From: Brachionus koreanus
Lineage: Eukaryota > Rotifera > Eurotatoria > Ploima > Brachionidae
Assembly (NCBI GenBank): GCA_016987375.1
Contig: PJRA01000508.1
Location: 484,046-548,045 of the forward strand
Direction: 5' to 3'
Length of the DNA stretch: 64,000 bases
Part shown: one piece after another, positions 1 to 11,931 of the stretch
Layout: every line of letters begins with the position of its first letter
Numbering within the stretch: the first letter of the stretch is position 1
Program-made: the position numbers and the translations under genes
The notes under the pieces: generated by a model
What the model saw: the letters and a program-made list of their open reading frames with translations, nothing else
What the model was told of the DNA's origin: nothing
Database searches by the model: none

Positions 1-1050
1 AATGGATACTGATCAAACCAACTACTAAAATTTATGATAAAAACATAATTTCGATTTCAATAAAGCTTATTCTAAAATTTTCTTTTTTTTTAACTATTTT
101 GCACTGAAAACAAGAGTTGGCGAAAATTTTTTTTATTAATTTTTGAACAAAATCAAAATGAAGTAAAAATTGCTTTTACGAGAATTTACTTAATTCTGCT
201 TAAATCATCGGAATCAATTCCTACTGCATTTAAAATAGTTCATTTTTTTAAACCCTTAAAATTTTTAGATATGAGCCTTATTTCTGTAAAAATAGACTCT
301 TTTTCACAAATTCATAAAATTCTTTAAAAAATTTTTCTTGTAAGATTTTCAATATTTGCAAAATTTTAATTTTATGCTGTTAGTGCAAAAATTCATGGAG
401 CTAATCGATTTTTTAATACATCAAAATATATTTTTCATTAAAAAATTATAATTAAATTGATAAATTTTTTTTACAGGTTATTTATTTCTCAGAGTTATAT
501 TTTAGAAGTAATTTTGTGCAGCTTTATTTTTTTAAATATTAAGTAAAGAACATCAAGTAAAAATAAATTTTCTACTGAAAAAATTCTGTTGTCTTTTTTT
601 GTTGATTGTTTCTTCTGGTTTCATTAATCTTTTGATTTTGTTTTTCTATGTGATATTTTCAAATTTTCTGTGATTTATTTAAAAAAAAAAAATTGCTCAA
701 TGTTTTGCTATAGCTTTGTCTTAATGTTACGATGAAGAAAAAATTTCTTTATGCCATCCTGTTAGTCTTTTCTGCTTGATCTCATCAAATTTTCATTCTT
801 TTCAACTGTTTTACTTAGACTGTCTAATTTCACATTTCATCTATTCCAGATTATTTATTTTTGTCAGGAATTGACTGTTAAGTTGCTTATGTTGAGATTC
901 TTAATTTAATTTAAAAAATTTATTTTTCTAAAATAATGTTATGTTTGTTATGAAAAAATATTGAAAGTCCTCTCAGGAAAAATTTATAAATCCTATTTGA
1001 AAAAAAAGCGTTTTATTAATGAAAAAAGCAAATAGAAAAACAAGTCAAAT
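1..1050. other. intergenic, AT-rich
   Basis: Very AT-rich sequence with no coding signal that I can support. The only notable short ATG frame, near 731, closes after 15 codons. A 5' exon of MCAT carrying a targeting presequence could lie here, but I could not identify one. Confidence 0.5.
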
Positions 1051-2137
1051 ATGCCTTCAATAATTATTTTTCCTGGCCAAGGTTCTCAATTTGTGGGGAT
1101 GGGAAAAAAACTTCTCGACATTCCCAAAGTATCGCGGATGTTCGAAATAGCTAGTAATATTTTCAAATTTGACCTATTATCGCTATGTTTGAATGGACCT
1201 AAAAACGAATTGGATAAGACAAGACATTGTCAACCGGCAATATTTGTTACTTCTATGGCCGCCGTCGAATATTTAAAACACACCGAATCAAATATTGTAA
1301 AAGACTGCTATGCCACTGCAGGTTTTAGCATTGGCGAATACGCTTCTCTAGTTCTAAGTGGTGTAATTACTTATGAAGATGGTATTTACCAGAAATTAAA
1401 TAAAAAAACATTAAAATTTTTTAGCTTTAAAATTGATTAAGGTCCGATCTGAAGCTATGCAAAAAGCCTCTCAGGAAGTCTCATCTGGTTTAATGTCGGT
1501 ATTTTTAAATCGTAATTCGAAATTAAATTTAGGAATGTTGGCTGCTCGAAAGTGGTGCCACGAGCAGCTTAGAATCGGTGATCCCATTGAATGTCAGATA
1601 GCTAATTACCTTTTTTCAAAATGCAAAGTAATTGGCGGAAACACAGAAGCTTTGGACTTCATTGAACTAAATCAGAAAGAGTTTGGCATAAACAGAGTTA
1701 AACGCTTGGCAGTAAGTGGTGCATTTCATACAAAATTAATGATATCGGCAGAGGATAAACTCAAAAAAGAAATTGAGAATGTTGTTTTTAAACCACCAGC
1801 AATTAAATTTTATTCAAACTTTGATGCCAATTTGTGTATGTCACCCAAAAAAATTAAACTCAATTTAGTAAAACAAGTTTCCAATCCAGTTAAATGGGAG
1901 CAAATACTGAACACATTTTATTATGACCAAAATTTACCAACCAGTAATATTGATGAAGCTGAAAAAGAAGTTAGTTTAGATCGTTTAGGCAATGAAGTAA
2001 TTAGCGATAAAAAATCTCAGTCAAAGGACAGGTTATATCCTGATATTTATGAATGTGGTCCCGCAGCACAAACTGGGCCTATTCTAAAAGTAATAAATTA
2101 TAAGGCTTATAATTTTTATAAGCATATCGGTGTTTAA
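1051..2137 (+). CDS. MCAT: malonyl-CoA:ACP transacylase (mitochondrial type)
   Basis: Transfers malonyl groups from CoA to acyl carrier protein, feeding type II (mitochondrial) fatty-acid synthesis. Exons are 1051-1381 and 1425-2137. The 43-bp intron runs GT..AG, and splicing gives ..EDALKLIKVRSEAM, the usual family sequence across that point. The predicted protein is 347 aa. Visible motifs are the N-terminal FPGQGSQ loop (residues 7-13), the nucleophile elbow GFSIGEYASL with Ser93, the substrate-carboxylate Arg in VRSEAM (about 118), and the catalytic His in SGAFHTKL (about 212). The C-terminus reads ECGPAAQTGPILK, as in animal MCAT. Length fits the catalytic core. The protein begins directly with the core and shows no mitochondrial presequence, and an in-frame stop lies at 1033-1035, so a missing 5' exon is possible. 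An AG just upstream could serve as a splice acceptor. Identity is near certain; the N-terminus is not. Confidence 0.93.
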
Positions 2138-3968
2138 AATAAATAATCAATTGATTTTCTTTTTTAAAATTAAAAAATAAATGATAGTAATTTATCATTG
2201 AGTATTTTTTGGAATTTTTCAAGGTATTGTTGAAGATAAAAATTAAATATAGCAAAAGGTTGTTTTATTGCTTGAATTTGTTAGTAGTTTATAAATACAA
2301 ATTAAAATTTAATTTAAACAAAATTGATTTCTTAAATTTTTTGAGGCTATTTTTTTTTCAAATAAGCTTTTCCGAAAATCGGCTTATAACAGCATTAGAA
2401 TGACTATTATTCAATTTAGTGTTAAATTAGTAATTTTAATTAAATTTTTCAGACCAATTTAGACTATTCTATTTTAGACTTATAGAAAAAAATTTAATTT
2501 AAACTTCTTTTAGTTCTAATGTCAATTATCACATTATGATTGTATTAGTGGTCAATTTTATTAGAATAATTACAGAACTATTATAAAGTTTGAGAAAAAA
2601 ATTTCAATCATTTAAAATTGACTAAATTTTTTAGTAGATACTTATTTGAGAGATTCATAAATGAGAGGTTCCAAGTGTAATTTTTTGCTAAACGGGACGC
2701 ATTTTTAAGTCCTTTCCTTTTAAAATAGAGAGGTGGAGTTGGCTTTAAATGGGTAGTAATTGCCGTGTAGATAATGATCAACTCGATACCGTAACCTCTG
2801 ATTCAAATTGGATCACTTGGTCAAAAAAATACTTGAAAAAAAGATAAATTTTATTTTTATAAACATTCTTTAGAGCAAAAATTTTTGATAATTCCATTCT
2901 TATTTATTTATTTATTTATTTATTAATATTAAATTAACCTCCTTTAAGGAGAAGTAAAAATAATTAATTTGTTTTTAGAAAAATATAAAAAATATTACAT
3001 AAAAAAAATAAAAAAAATAGATAAAAATAATAAAAAATTCATTTCAATTCAGATAAATAAAGATTAGGAGGGAAATTATTTTATTAAAGCTTAAAAAAGG
3101 ATTTTATTCTTATTCTTATTGAAAATAGTAATAGTATAGTATACATCTTAGTACTATTAAAAAAGAGGCGGCATTTTAATGAAAATGTTTTACAATTGGA
3201 ATTATTTGATAAGACCTTTTACCGCTCAATAGATAGCTCAACGGAAAGTCCAATAATGTTAAGCATTATAACTGGTTTTGTGAAATTTGGTACAAAATAA
3301 ACAAATAGAACAAAAAAAATGCTAAAAAATCTAATAACTTTTTTTCTGAAGGCTTATAATTAGTTCTGTAAATGCAACAAACTGCAACATACTTAGTTGC
3401 ACCAAAAGTCAAAGTTAAGAAAAGCTATAAGAATTGCTAAAATTTTATTCTTTTAAATTTCACTAAGTTTATCAGAATCTTTAAATACTTAAATATTTCA
3501 ATTAAAATGCAATCTTTACTTAATAGTTCTCGACTCTGCGTGATATATTCCATAAAAATGGAATTTTCAAATAATTAAAATATTTAATACAAGAATGCTT
3601 TATTCTCTTTTAGAGCTTAGACTTAAAATAGATAAAAGTTTAATGTCAAACCAAACTTTTCTATTTATTAAATTCAAATAACAGTTAAACTAGTTGAAAT
3701 TTAATATGTTTAATTTTGGAATAAATTTATTAATTTTTTTTCTTGTATTAATTAATTCAATTATTCTGTAAATCTACAAGTGTTCCAACATATTTAAAAT
3801 AAATTTATAAAAATAAATTATTTTCAAATTTTCTGTGCTAAACCTTATACTTTATACTAAAATGAGAGAATAGTGTGAAACAAAATTTATACTTATTTAT
3901 TAACTCAATGAGAATATTATTTTGTTTAGACTTTTTGGTTTTTGTTTAAATTTATATAAAAAAAAATT
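2138..3968. other. intergenic with a dispersed repeat and a tetranucleotide run
   Basis: AT-rich spacer without supported genes. It contains one copy of a roughly 100-bp dispersed repeat (listed separately) and a short (TTTA)n microsatellite near 2904-2926. The open frame at 2209-2403 is low-complexity K/L/F/Y and is not accepted as a gene. Confidence 0.5.
2445..2543 (+). repeat. dispersed 100-bp repeat, copy 1
   Basis: About 99 bp, starting at ttttcagaccaatttagac and ending at cacattatgattgta, recur at 5947-6048 in the same orientation. The two copies differ by essentially one base (aaacttc versus aaacgtc). The sequence outside the block differs. No coding potential or terminal inverted repeats are visible. 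The copies are too similar to be chance AT-rich resemblance. This may be a short interspersed or internal transposon fragment. Confidence 0.8.
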
Positions 3969-4548
3969 ATGAGTGAAATTAAATCCGAGGGTTCAAAAAA
4001 CGGTGAAGAAAATAATCCTGTCACACCTGAAAAGTAAAAATCAAAAACAAATTAAATAAATCATTTTATTTAAAATTTTTGAATTTCTCTTAGAAATCAA
4101 GAAAATGAAATAATCGATTCAGGCGCGAAAATTGATATAGAAATTACCAAGAATATGTCAGAGTCTGAACGATTAGAGCAACGATTGAAAAAATTTGGAG
4201 CCCAAAATGACAATACAAAAAAAGAGGAAAGAGCAAAAAGGTTCGGAATCTCAGCTTCAGGAGGAGATTCTAGTCTTGATGACAATAAGAAAAAAAAAAG
4301 AGCCGAACGCTTCGGTACAGCACCAAATACTCCAACTGGAGTAGACAAAAATACTTTGGAAAAACGTGCTAAAAGATTTGGTTCTAATGAGCTGGAAAAG
4401 CCACAAGACGAAGCTCTAGCCAAAAGAAAAGAACGATTTGGCATTGTTGATGAGGATGTAAGAGAAAAAATTTAAAATATAACTTTAATTAACATCTTTT
4501 TTTAAGGCTAAAAAAAAACTACGATCTCAAAGATTTGAGAGTAAATAA
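3969..4548 (+). CDS. SARNP: SARNP/THO1-like mRNA-export protein lacking a SAP domain
   Basis: Exons are 3969-4033, 4094-4457 and 4507-4548; introns are 60 and 49 bp with GT..AG ends; 156 aa predicted. The C-terminal two thirds consist of six spaced basic repeats of the type KRAERFG: RLKKFG, RAKRFG, RAERFG, RAKRFG, RKERFG and RSQRF. These match the tandem C-terminal repeats of human SARNP (CIP29/THO1), which in that family bind the DEAD-box helicase DDX39B/UAP56 in the TREX mRNA-export complex. The N-terminus is short and acidic (MSEIKSEGSKNGEE..) and has no recognisable SAP DNA-binding domain, so the protein is shorter than human SARNP (210 aa). A SAP exon further upstream was not found. The family call rests on the repeat pattern and the matching last exon (AKKKLRSQRFESK). 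Function is inferred. Confidence 0.8.
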
Positions 4549-7500
4549 TGTTTTTATAGCTTGAATTTCAACTTAATGATTTTGTTTAATTAAATTTTCA
4601 TGTGTATTAAAAATTAATTGTCAATTTTGAATTAAATTCTATTCGTCCAAATAAAAACTGAATACTTATAATTAAGAAAAAACTAAAGTCAGATTTTTAA
4701 ATGTTTTATTAATCTCTAATAAAATGTTTCAAATACTCTTATCAAATTATTTTTTATTTTTATCTTTTTCCAAATTTTTAAATTTAAAAAATATTATTTA
4801 GAATCAAGAAAAATTTATTTGATTTTTAATTTCTATCTGCTTTATTTGTCTGCAAGCATGTCATCATGACATTTTGATTTAATTCTAAACCTTCACGAAA
4901 AAGTTTGAATGTTTAAATTGTATTTTTGTTTGCTTAAGTGCCTGAAAAAGTAAATCTTTTTTATTATTTTGAATTAAAAAAATAATCAATTTGTTAATAT
5001 AAAGAATTGAAATTTTTGTCTTTTAAAAAAAGTTCACCTATTTTTGAAAATAGAGTCAGTTTTAGAATATTTGACAGCAATTACAACTGAATCATTAGAA
5101 TTTTCAATCTAATTTACAGACAGTAAAGTCCAGACTAATCTCATAGCAATTTTCTCATGCAGTTCAATTTGTGTAAAATTTTCTAGAATAATTGAAAAAA
5201 TTCCAATTGTAATTTATCTAAATTTGGAATAAATTTTCAAAAATTATAAGAATTTAGGAACAGTTTTGCAACATATTTCGGCTGTTTATTAATTTATGAT
5301 ATTAGTAAAACAAACAATTTTTAAACGAAGAATAAAGAACTAGATCAAAATTCTAAATTAAAAAAAAACAGAAGATTTAAAAAATTTATTCCAATTTTTT
5401 TTTAATAATAAAAATTTTCAGAAATTAATTATTTTAAATTTAACGAAAAAAATAATTAAGATAGTTATAATCACAAGAAATTAATTAAAATTTACATTTA
5501 AGTAGATTTTGTAAATTTAATAATTCTTATAATTATAATGCTTAATAGTAGGGTTTAAGAATCGAGCTGCTAAAACAGTTAGTAAAAAAATCTTTAGTTA
5601 ATTATGTTTTAATTAGGAAAATTATTAATTAAAATAGTTATGGGCACTTAAAATGACATTGGTAATCGTCATATATGTATATTTTATATAAACCTTTGAA
5701 TAGACTATTTTGTTTTATTTTATAACAATAAATAAATAATATAATTAATTGAAACTGTTGGACTTACTTGAAATAAAGTCATATGGCAACAATAAATGAG
5801 TCATTTAAATAGATTTGAACTATTGAACTTACTATGATTAAAAAGAAATTAAAATTTATTTATTTATTGTAATATTTACTTAGTGCCATTTGGTTCAAAT
5901 TTATTCGTTTTATTTTTGAGGATTATTTTTTTCAGAAAAAAATTAATTTTTTTCAGACCAATTTAGACTATTCTATTTTAGACTTATAGAAAAAAATTTA
6001 ATTTAAACGTCTTTTAGTTCTAATGTCAATTATCACATTATGATTGTAATTAATAATGAATTTATCAATAAATTCTATAATAAATCTATCAAAAATTTAA
6101 TGAAAAAGTGTCCAAGTAAAAACAAACAATTAAATAAATTTTCTTTTTTTCTAGTTCGTATGTTTATGTTGCTATAACCATATTATCTAATTTATCAATA
6201 AAATATAAAAAGATTTTTCCTAATTCTTTCTAGCGTTCTAAGCAAAAAAAAATATGAACAAACGTAAAGTTTCTGTAAATAAATTTTTCTTTTTAAAAAT
6301 TTTCTGTTATTTTATTGTTATTATTTTTATTATTGAAAAATATTTATAATTTTTCTTTGTACTTTTCTTTAGAATTTTAAACCTCTTTATTTTTCAAAAT
6401 TTATTGTACTCGCCATATCTTTTAATATATTATTTATTAATATTATATATTTTGTATACAAACTTATTAAGTAAGGAGTCTAGTAAAAATTTAACCTAAA
6501 TAAACTAAAATAATTTATTTTGTCTGTCGTAAAACTTTTAGAAAAGAACATTTTAGTTTATCTAAAATTTGGTTAATAAAATCAAAAATCGAGGAAACAA
6601 ATCATTCAAAAAATTAAGATTAAGCAGACTAAGAAATTTTTTAAAATATTTAATAACTTAATAGAACTAAAAACAAGTTTAATTAAAATTTATTTAAAAA
6701 TCCTAAACCTAAACGAATTAAGTATAGTCATAAATTATTTTTTTTTATGGTGATTGAATTTTTGAAATTTTAGTACTAAATATTAAGCTTAAATTTATAA
6801 AAATGAAGAGATTACAACTTTAGTTATTTATTTAACTTTATATTTTTTGTATTTTTAAGTATTCAAAGGTCACTTTTTAATTTAAAATTAAAGCTTTATT
6901 TTTAAAAAAGAAATTTAAATAAAGACTAATATTTCATTAGTAAAATTAGATTTAAAAATTTGTAAATATGCAAAAATATCGATTTTAAGCGCATTTAATT
7001 TTATTATTTAAAAATTACCACAATATTTTTTTTCATTTTTCTTTTTAAGTGTCCCAAGTCTTAAAGGGTATAATTAAAGCCATTTTGATTTAAAATCTCA
7101 TAACTTCCATTGGACTCTTATCTTAATTAATTTATTGTTGAATTAAAGCTGATGAATTTCTCTACAATTATAAGCTTGCATTTTAAAACTTATTAATAAT
7201 TCTCTTGACATTTATTTATAATTTTTTAAAAAATCAATTAATAATATATTTTATTAGATCAAGCATATATTAAAAATAAAGCAATTTTTTAGCTATAATT
7301 TTATTTTCTAAAAGCTTAAATAAAATTTTAAAATAAAAAAGCTATTTTGTTATGTTTTTTAATTTAAATTTGACTATTAAGTTAAGTTCTGGATGTTTAT
7401 TTAATGTTTTGAAAACTTTTCAAGAATAAGTTGATGTTGAATTTAGAATAACAATTTAGCATGAATTTCTCCAAATTTGAGCTTTATTATTAAAAATTCC

Positions 7501-10500
7501 GAATTTTGTCCCCTGAAAAATATTCTAATTAGGAAAATTTTTATTTTTTATTTTTGAGCAATTAAGCTTAGAATTTTAAATAAAATTTCTAGCGATTCTC
7601 TCTTAAAGTATTTCTTTTTCATTTGGTTCAATTTAGCTAAACAATAATCTCGATTTTAATGATTCATAAGAAAATATATTTTAAAAAAAAAATCTAATTT
7701 CGTAATTCTACAATGAAGCACAAGATTAAAGGTAACAATATCTATTTATAAATCATAAATTAAGATATCTTTCTATTTTTTTATATTTTTACTTTTCAAA
7801 TTCTCACTACTTTAACACTTAACTTTGACAATCAATTAATAATTCTTAATTTAGTGTCGATTGAGTTTAAGGGGTTTTTTAGGCAAAATATTTTTTGTCA
7901 AAATTTATTCAAATAAGCTTTATTTCTAAACAATTCATCAACCATCATATAATTATTAATCTAAGTAGTATTTTTAATAGATTAAAAAGATTATTTAATA
8001 ATAATTATTATGACTAGAAATTGTTGCAAAAAATATTTTTCTTTCAAGTAAAAAAAAAATTAATAAAATAGATGTAATCAGTCAATTTTTCAAAAAAAAT
8101 TATCTAAAGTATTTATTAACTATTTATTTGATATAAAAAATCTGATTTATAGTGCTCCACAGACATTATTTTTATTTTCTATGAAAAACAAAAAGTTCTC
8201 CTATCAACTCATTAGAATAAAGATGGATGATTAAAGTGTTTTCAGTATATTAGAAGATTAAAACACCAAGAGAGAAATCAAGAATTCATGAATTGTTTTC
8301 ATTCAAATTTTGAAGTTATTTTTATGTAATCTAATCAAAAATAGTATTGAATTTTTGAAAAACACAGTAAATTTAGATGTAGAATAATTTTTCTCATGCC
8401 GAGAATAATTTTTTTATTTTCCAAATTAATCATAAGCATTGATAACAGAAAAATATATTCATTTTATCTCGAAATTATTTATGTATGTAGAATTATTTGT
8501 TTAATTTTAGTTTACTATTTTGTTAAGGCACGAGTTTTGAAAAATTTCAAAATAGACTAATAATCGACAATAAAAATTTTTAACTTTTTTTTAATTACTC
8601 ACTAATCTATACGAAATTTTCGTAAATGCTTGCAAGACAGTGCTTAGACTATTCTTTAATTCCAGGATTTAGGCACATGCAAAAACGACCATCAACCAAA
8701 TCTTTTTAAAAAAAATTTTCCTTTGATGCGTGCACTAAATTTTTTTTTCATGTTAAGCATAATGATAAAACTCGAAAAATCTAAATAACTTTAATCTAGT
8801 TACGAATTTTTGTTTAACACTGTTTAATGCAGCATACTAGAATTTTGGATTTTTGGCCTGCACACTAATCGTACAAGAGAATACGGTGGATTTTCTATAT
8901 TTAATTTTTTTTTTATAAAATAAATTTAGATCTCAAATAAAGATTTTAGATTTCCTTAAAGTCAACTTGTTTTTTTGTTTCAATCTTTCAAGGTAAAATA
9001 AAAAGTTTTTATTTTAAGAAAAAGAAATTTTTTATTATTTAATAATTTAATGTGTTTTTTTTTTAAAGCCGTAATGAAATTAAAAATTTGATTTATTTAT
9101 AGATCATAGACTGAGGCTAATATTTGACTCGAAATTCTTTATTTTTTTTTAAACTGGAATTTGAAATAAAAATAATTACGTAACCAAAATGTTCTTAATT
9201 TTAAATAATCATCTTTAAAAAAACTGAAATTTTAATAAAATATTATTCGTTTATGTTTTACTAATGAAAACAGCTTCACAACAAAAATCAATAATGTTGT
9301 TTTTTTAGCTTGAACCATTGCAATACCTGGTTCATATATTAGCTTTGTCATGTTCATCAAATCTAATTTTCTCCATTTTAGCTAAGTTAAATTAGATTCT
9401 TAATCTTAAAAACCATCTTGTACTAAAATTCAAATAAAAAATAATAACTTTGTCTTAGTAACTAATTACTGTTTTATTACCTAATATATATAGCCGTTTA
9501 ATTAAGTGTTCTATTCGTAAAGAGTATTATTCTCAATTTAAGCTTACTTCGGATTGAATAATTTTTTCCGAAATTTCTGATTTCAATGAATAATCCATTG
9601 CTAATAGCTGATATCTAAGTATACCATGTGAAAAAACATTATGTTCAAAACGACTCAATAGAACACAAGCGCCAATAGCTAATATTTAAGTTTATTTAGT
9701 TTCAATTTTTAAATGAAGCCATTTAAGCTAAAATTTCATGATATTTCGCTATTCAGAATAAGAGAATATTTAAATGTTAATTTAAAAAAATGTTAGTAAA
9801 AGTTAAGCTAGTCATTCATTAATGCCTTATTAGCTCGATGGGTGTTAACCAACAGTTTAAATATTTAAACGTTGACTACTAGTTTACCTATCTCACATAT
9901 TTTTAGCTATTCGCCTTAATTTTATTTCAAGTATAAACTAAAATTCGAGATTTGAATTTTATTTTTAGTCAGAAATGCAAATTAGTACTATTAGACAGAT
10001 TGAGTCAAGTTGCTAGGGACTGATTTGGTGTCCTCTCTGACCACTTTGCACATTGAATAGTCAAAAGTCACTTGTTTTTTTTGGCCGAGTAATTTAAGTA
10101 GTTATTTGTCTTGACTACTTAAAAGTCCTCCAAAATTTAAATATTTGCAATCATGTTTAATTGAATTTGACTAATTTATTAAGTCAGCTATTCAATACTA
10201 AACAATCTAAAGTGAACAGCTTAAACGACACAATTTTCAAGTTGTTCTTTTTATTTTAGTTTTAATTTAACATAAAAAAAAACAAAAAAAAATAAAAAAA
10301 AAAACACAAAATTAATTGTGCAACATTCAAAACTAATTTTTAATTTATCTTGGTTACAGGTATAAAAAAATATTTGGCTAAGGCTCAAGAAATTTTATCT
10401 AACTAAAATAAAATAAAGAATATATCATAATTTTCTATTATTTTGTTTTTTTTTTTTTTAGAAGAAAAAGATCTAATTGACACTATGGTCAAGTATTAAG

Positions 10501-10518
10501 CCTCTTTTTCTTATTAAA
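4549..10518. other. large AT-rich gene desert
   Basis: Almost 6 kb without supported coding sequence on either strand. It holds the second copy of the 100-bp repeat (5947-6048). Otherwise I see only homopolymer-rich AT sequence. A T-rich tract ending in AG just before 10461 may be the acceptor of a 5' UTR intron, or a trans-splice site, for the next gene. Confidence 0.5.
5947..6048 (+). repeat. dispersed 100-bp repeat, copy 2
   Basis: Second, nearly identical copy of the block at 2445-2543, in the same orientation and about 3.5 kb away. The match begins around tttttcagaccaattt and stops after tatgattgta; the flanks differ. Confidence 0.8.
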
Positions 10519-11931
10519 ATGGAGAAATTTGTCAAAAAGCCCTCGTCAAAGTCAAATAATAATGACCTGGGAAATCAAGAACAATTTTATCAGAATCAAT
10601 CGAAATTTGACAACAATATTTATTTTAGTGAACAAACGAAGAATCCGAAACACCAACAGCCTTCGTCAATTAACTACCATCATTCATCAAACTTGGCCCA
10701 TGCGACCTCAATGTATGCGTTGAGTCCATCGTCATGCTCCGATCTATCTCAAAAAGAACTTATACAAATTCATAAAAAAGAAGCCACAGTATCGTTTAGT
10801 TTTCTTTTTGGAGCAATTTGCCTGCTCACAATTTCATTGATGATCATTACACTTACATTTATATTTCCATTTTGGATCAAGCTTTCATTTAAAAATTTGC
10901 CAACAGCAAATAATTTATCAGTGGAAATAGAAAATTCACAAACCAATGTTATCTTGATATCCAAAAATCGAACCAACGATGAGTCTATTATTTTCAACCT
11001 TGGCATTTGGGAGGTTAAGATGCATCAAGAACTTGAGTTCAAAGACAATATCACAGGTCTAGTCTATAGAAATTTTTTCCCACGTTCTACTCATTGGATT
11101 AGTTCTGACTTTGACAATCAAATTCAATCATTTGTGATCAAATTTCTTCTATTTTTAAAATTACAAAATGTAAATATATTTACGATACAAATACTCGAAA
11201 TTTTACTGCTAGTATTCACATTTTTGACAATGTGTTTTACATCTTTTACTTTGTGCCTTTGTACCACACATAAATCCTCGCTTTGCTGGTATTTTGTATG
11301 TTTTTTGTTAAGCTTAGTAGCTTTTTTTGCCGGCTTGGTCGTTTTAATTCTCATAGTTGTGTGGCAACGAGAAATAATTCCAAATTTATTCGATCAATCT
11401 GGCAACCAAATAGTTTTGGTCAAGTCTTTCGATTGGTGTTTTTGGCTTTCAGTTGGTAGTTTAGTTGGAATACTCTTAGCGGCATTTTTAATTCTTCTTT
11501 ACATCTTAATATCGATTGTTATCATATTCAATCAAGACAAAGCCGTGAAAAAAATGGCTCACAACAATCCGTTCATTAAGGAGAGCAATGAAGAGAAAAA
11601 TTCGAGCAAATTGCCAAGATACCGTCCTAGCTCCCAAATTAACATGACTAATAGCTCGACTACTCTTTCACCGGCACATCAGGGCCGAATACTGCAAACA
11701 TGCATGCAAGTCGGTTCAAACAAACTTCACAATCCATCTTATATTTTTTATACAGGTAATGGAAATTATAGAAAAACAAACATTGATTTGGATGAGATAA
11801 AACCAGATTGTGATGGAAATATTCTTGATTATTCGCTGGTATCACAACAAAAAATAAATCTTAGCCACGATCACAATTATTCAAATGTTGAAATTCCAAA
11901 CAATAACATCAAATTGACTACATATAGATGA
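10519..11931 (+). CDS. claudin/PMP22-like four-pass membrane protein
   Basis: Single-exon frame of 470 aa, starting at the ATG at 10519; the frame extends upstream without another ATG. About 90 cytoplasmic N-terminal residues rich in N, Q and S are followed by four hydrophobic segments: roughly residues 93-120, 217-248, 254-284 and 307-339. A cytoplasmic tail of about 130 residues follows. The first extracellular loop (about 121-216) contains FPFWIKL at the membrane exit and NLGIWEV near residue 162, which resembles the W-x(n)-GLW signature of the claudin/PMP22/EMP superfamily. The two cysteines that normally follow GLW in claudins are absent, and NRT and NIT sequons are present. Membrane topology is well supported. 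The superfamily link is an inference from topology plus the GIW motif. A tract of T ending in AG at 10459-10461 lies 58 bp upstream. Confidence 0.7.
   Translation: MEKFVKKPSSKSNNNDLGNQEQFYQNQSKFDNNIYFSEQTKNPKHQQPSSINYHHSSNLAHATSMYALSPSSCSDLSQKELIQIHKKEATVSFSFLFGAICLLTISLMIITLTFIFPFWIKLSFKNLPTANNLSVEIENSQTNVILISKNRTNDESIIFNLGIWEVKMHQELEFKDNITGLVYRNFFPRSTHWISSDFDNQIQSFVIKFLLFLKLQNVNIFTIQILEILLLVFTFLTMCFTSFTLCLCTTHKSSLCWYFVCFLLSLVAFFAGLVVLILIVVWQREIIPNLFDQSGNQIVLVKSFDWCFWLSVGSLVGILLAAFLILLYILISIVIIFNQDKAVKKMAHNNPFIKESNEEKNSSKLPRYRPSSQINMTNSSTTLSPAHQGRILQTCMQVGSNKLHNPSYIFYTGNGNYRKTNIDLDEIKPDCDGNILDYSLVSQQKINLSHDHNYSNVEIPNNNIKLTTYR

Noticed and set aside
2209..2403. 64-codon plus-strand frame after MCAT
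   Set aside because: Low-complexity K/L/F/Y composition as expected of random AT-rich DNA.
2640..2830. Patch considered as a possible tRNA (contains gattcaaattgga)
   Set aside because: No cloverleaf arms could be paired around it.
4097..4444. Minus-strand open frame of 115 codons opposite the SARNP-like gene
   Set aside because: It is the shadow of the repetitive KRAERFG-type coding sequence on the plus strand.
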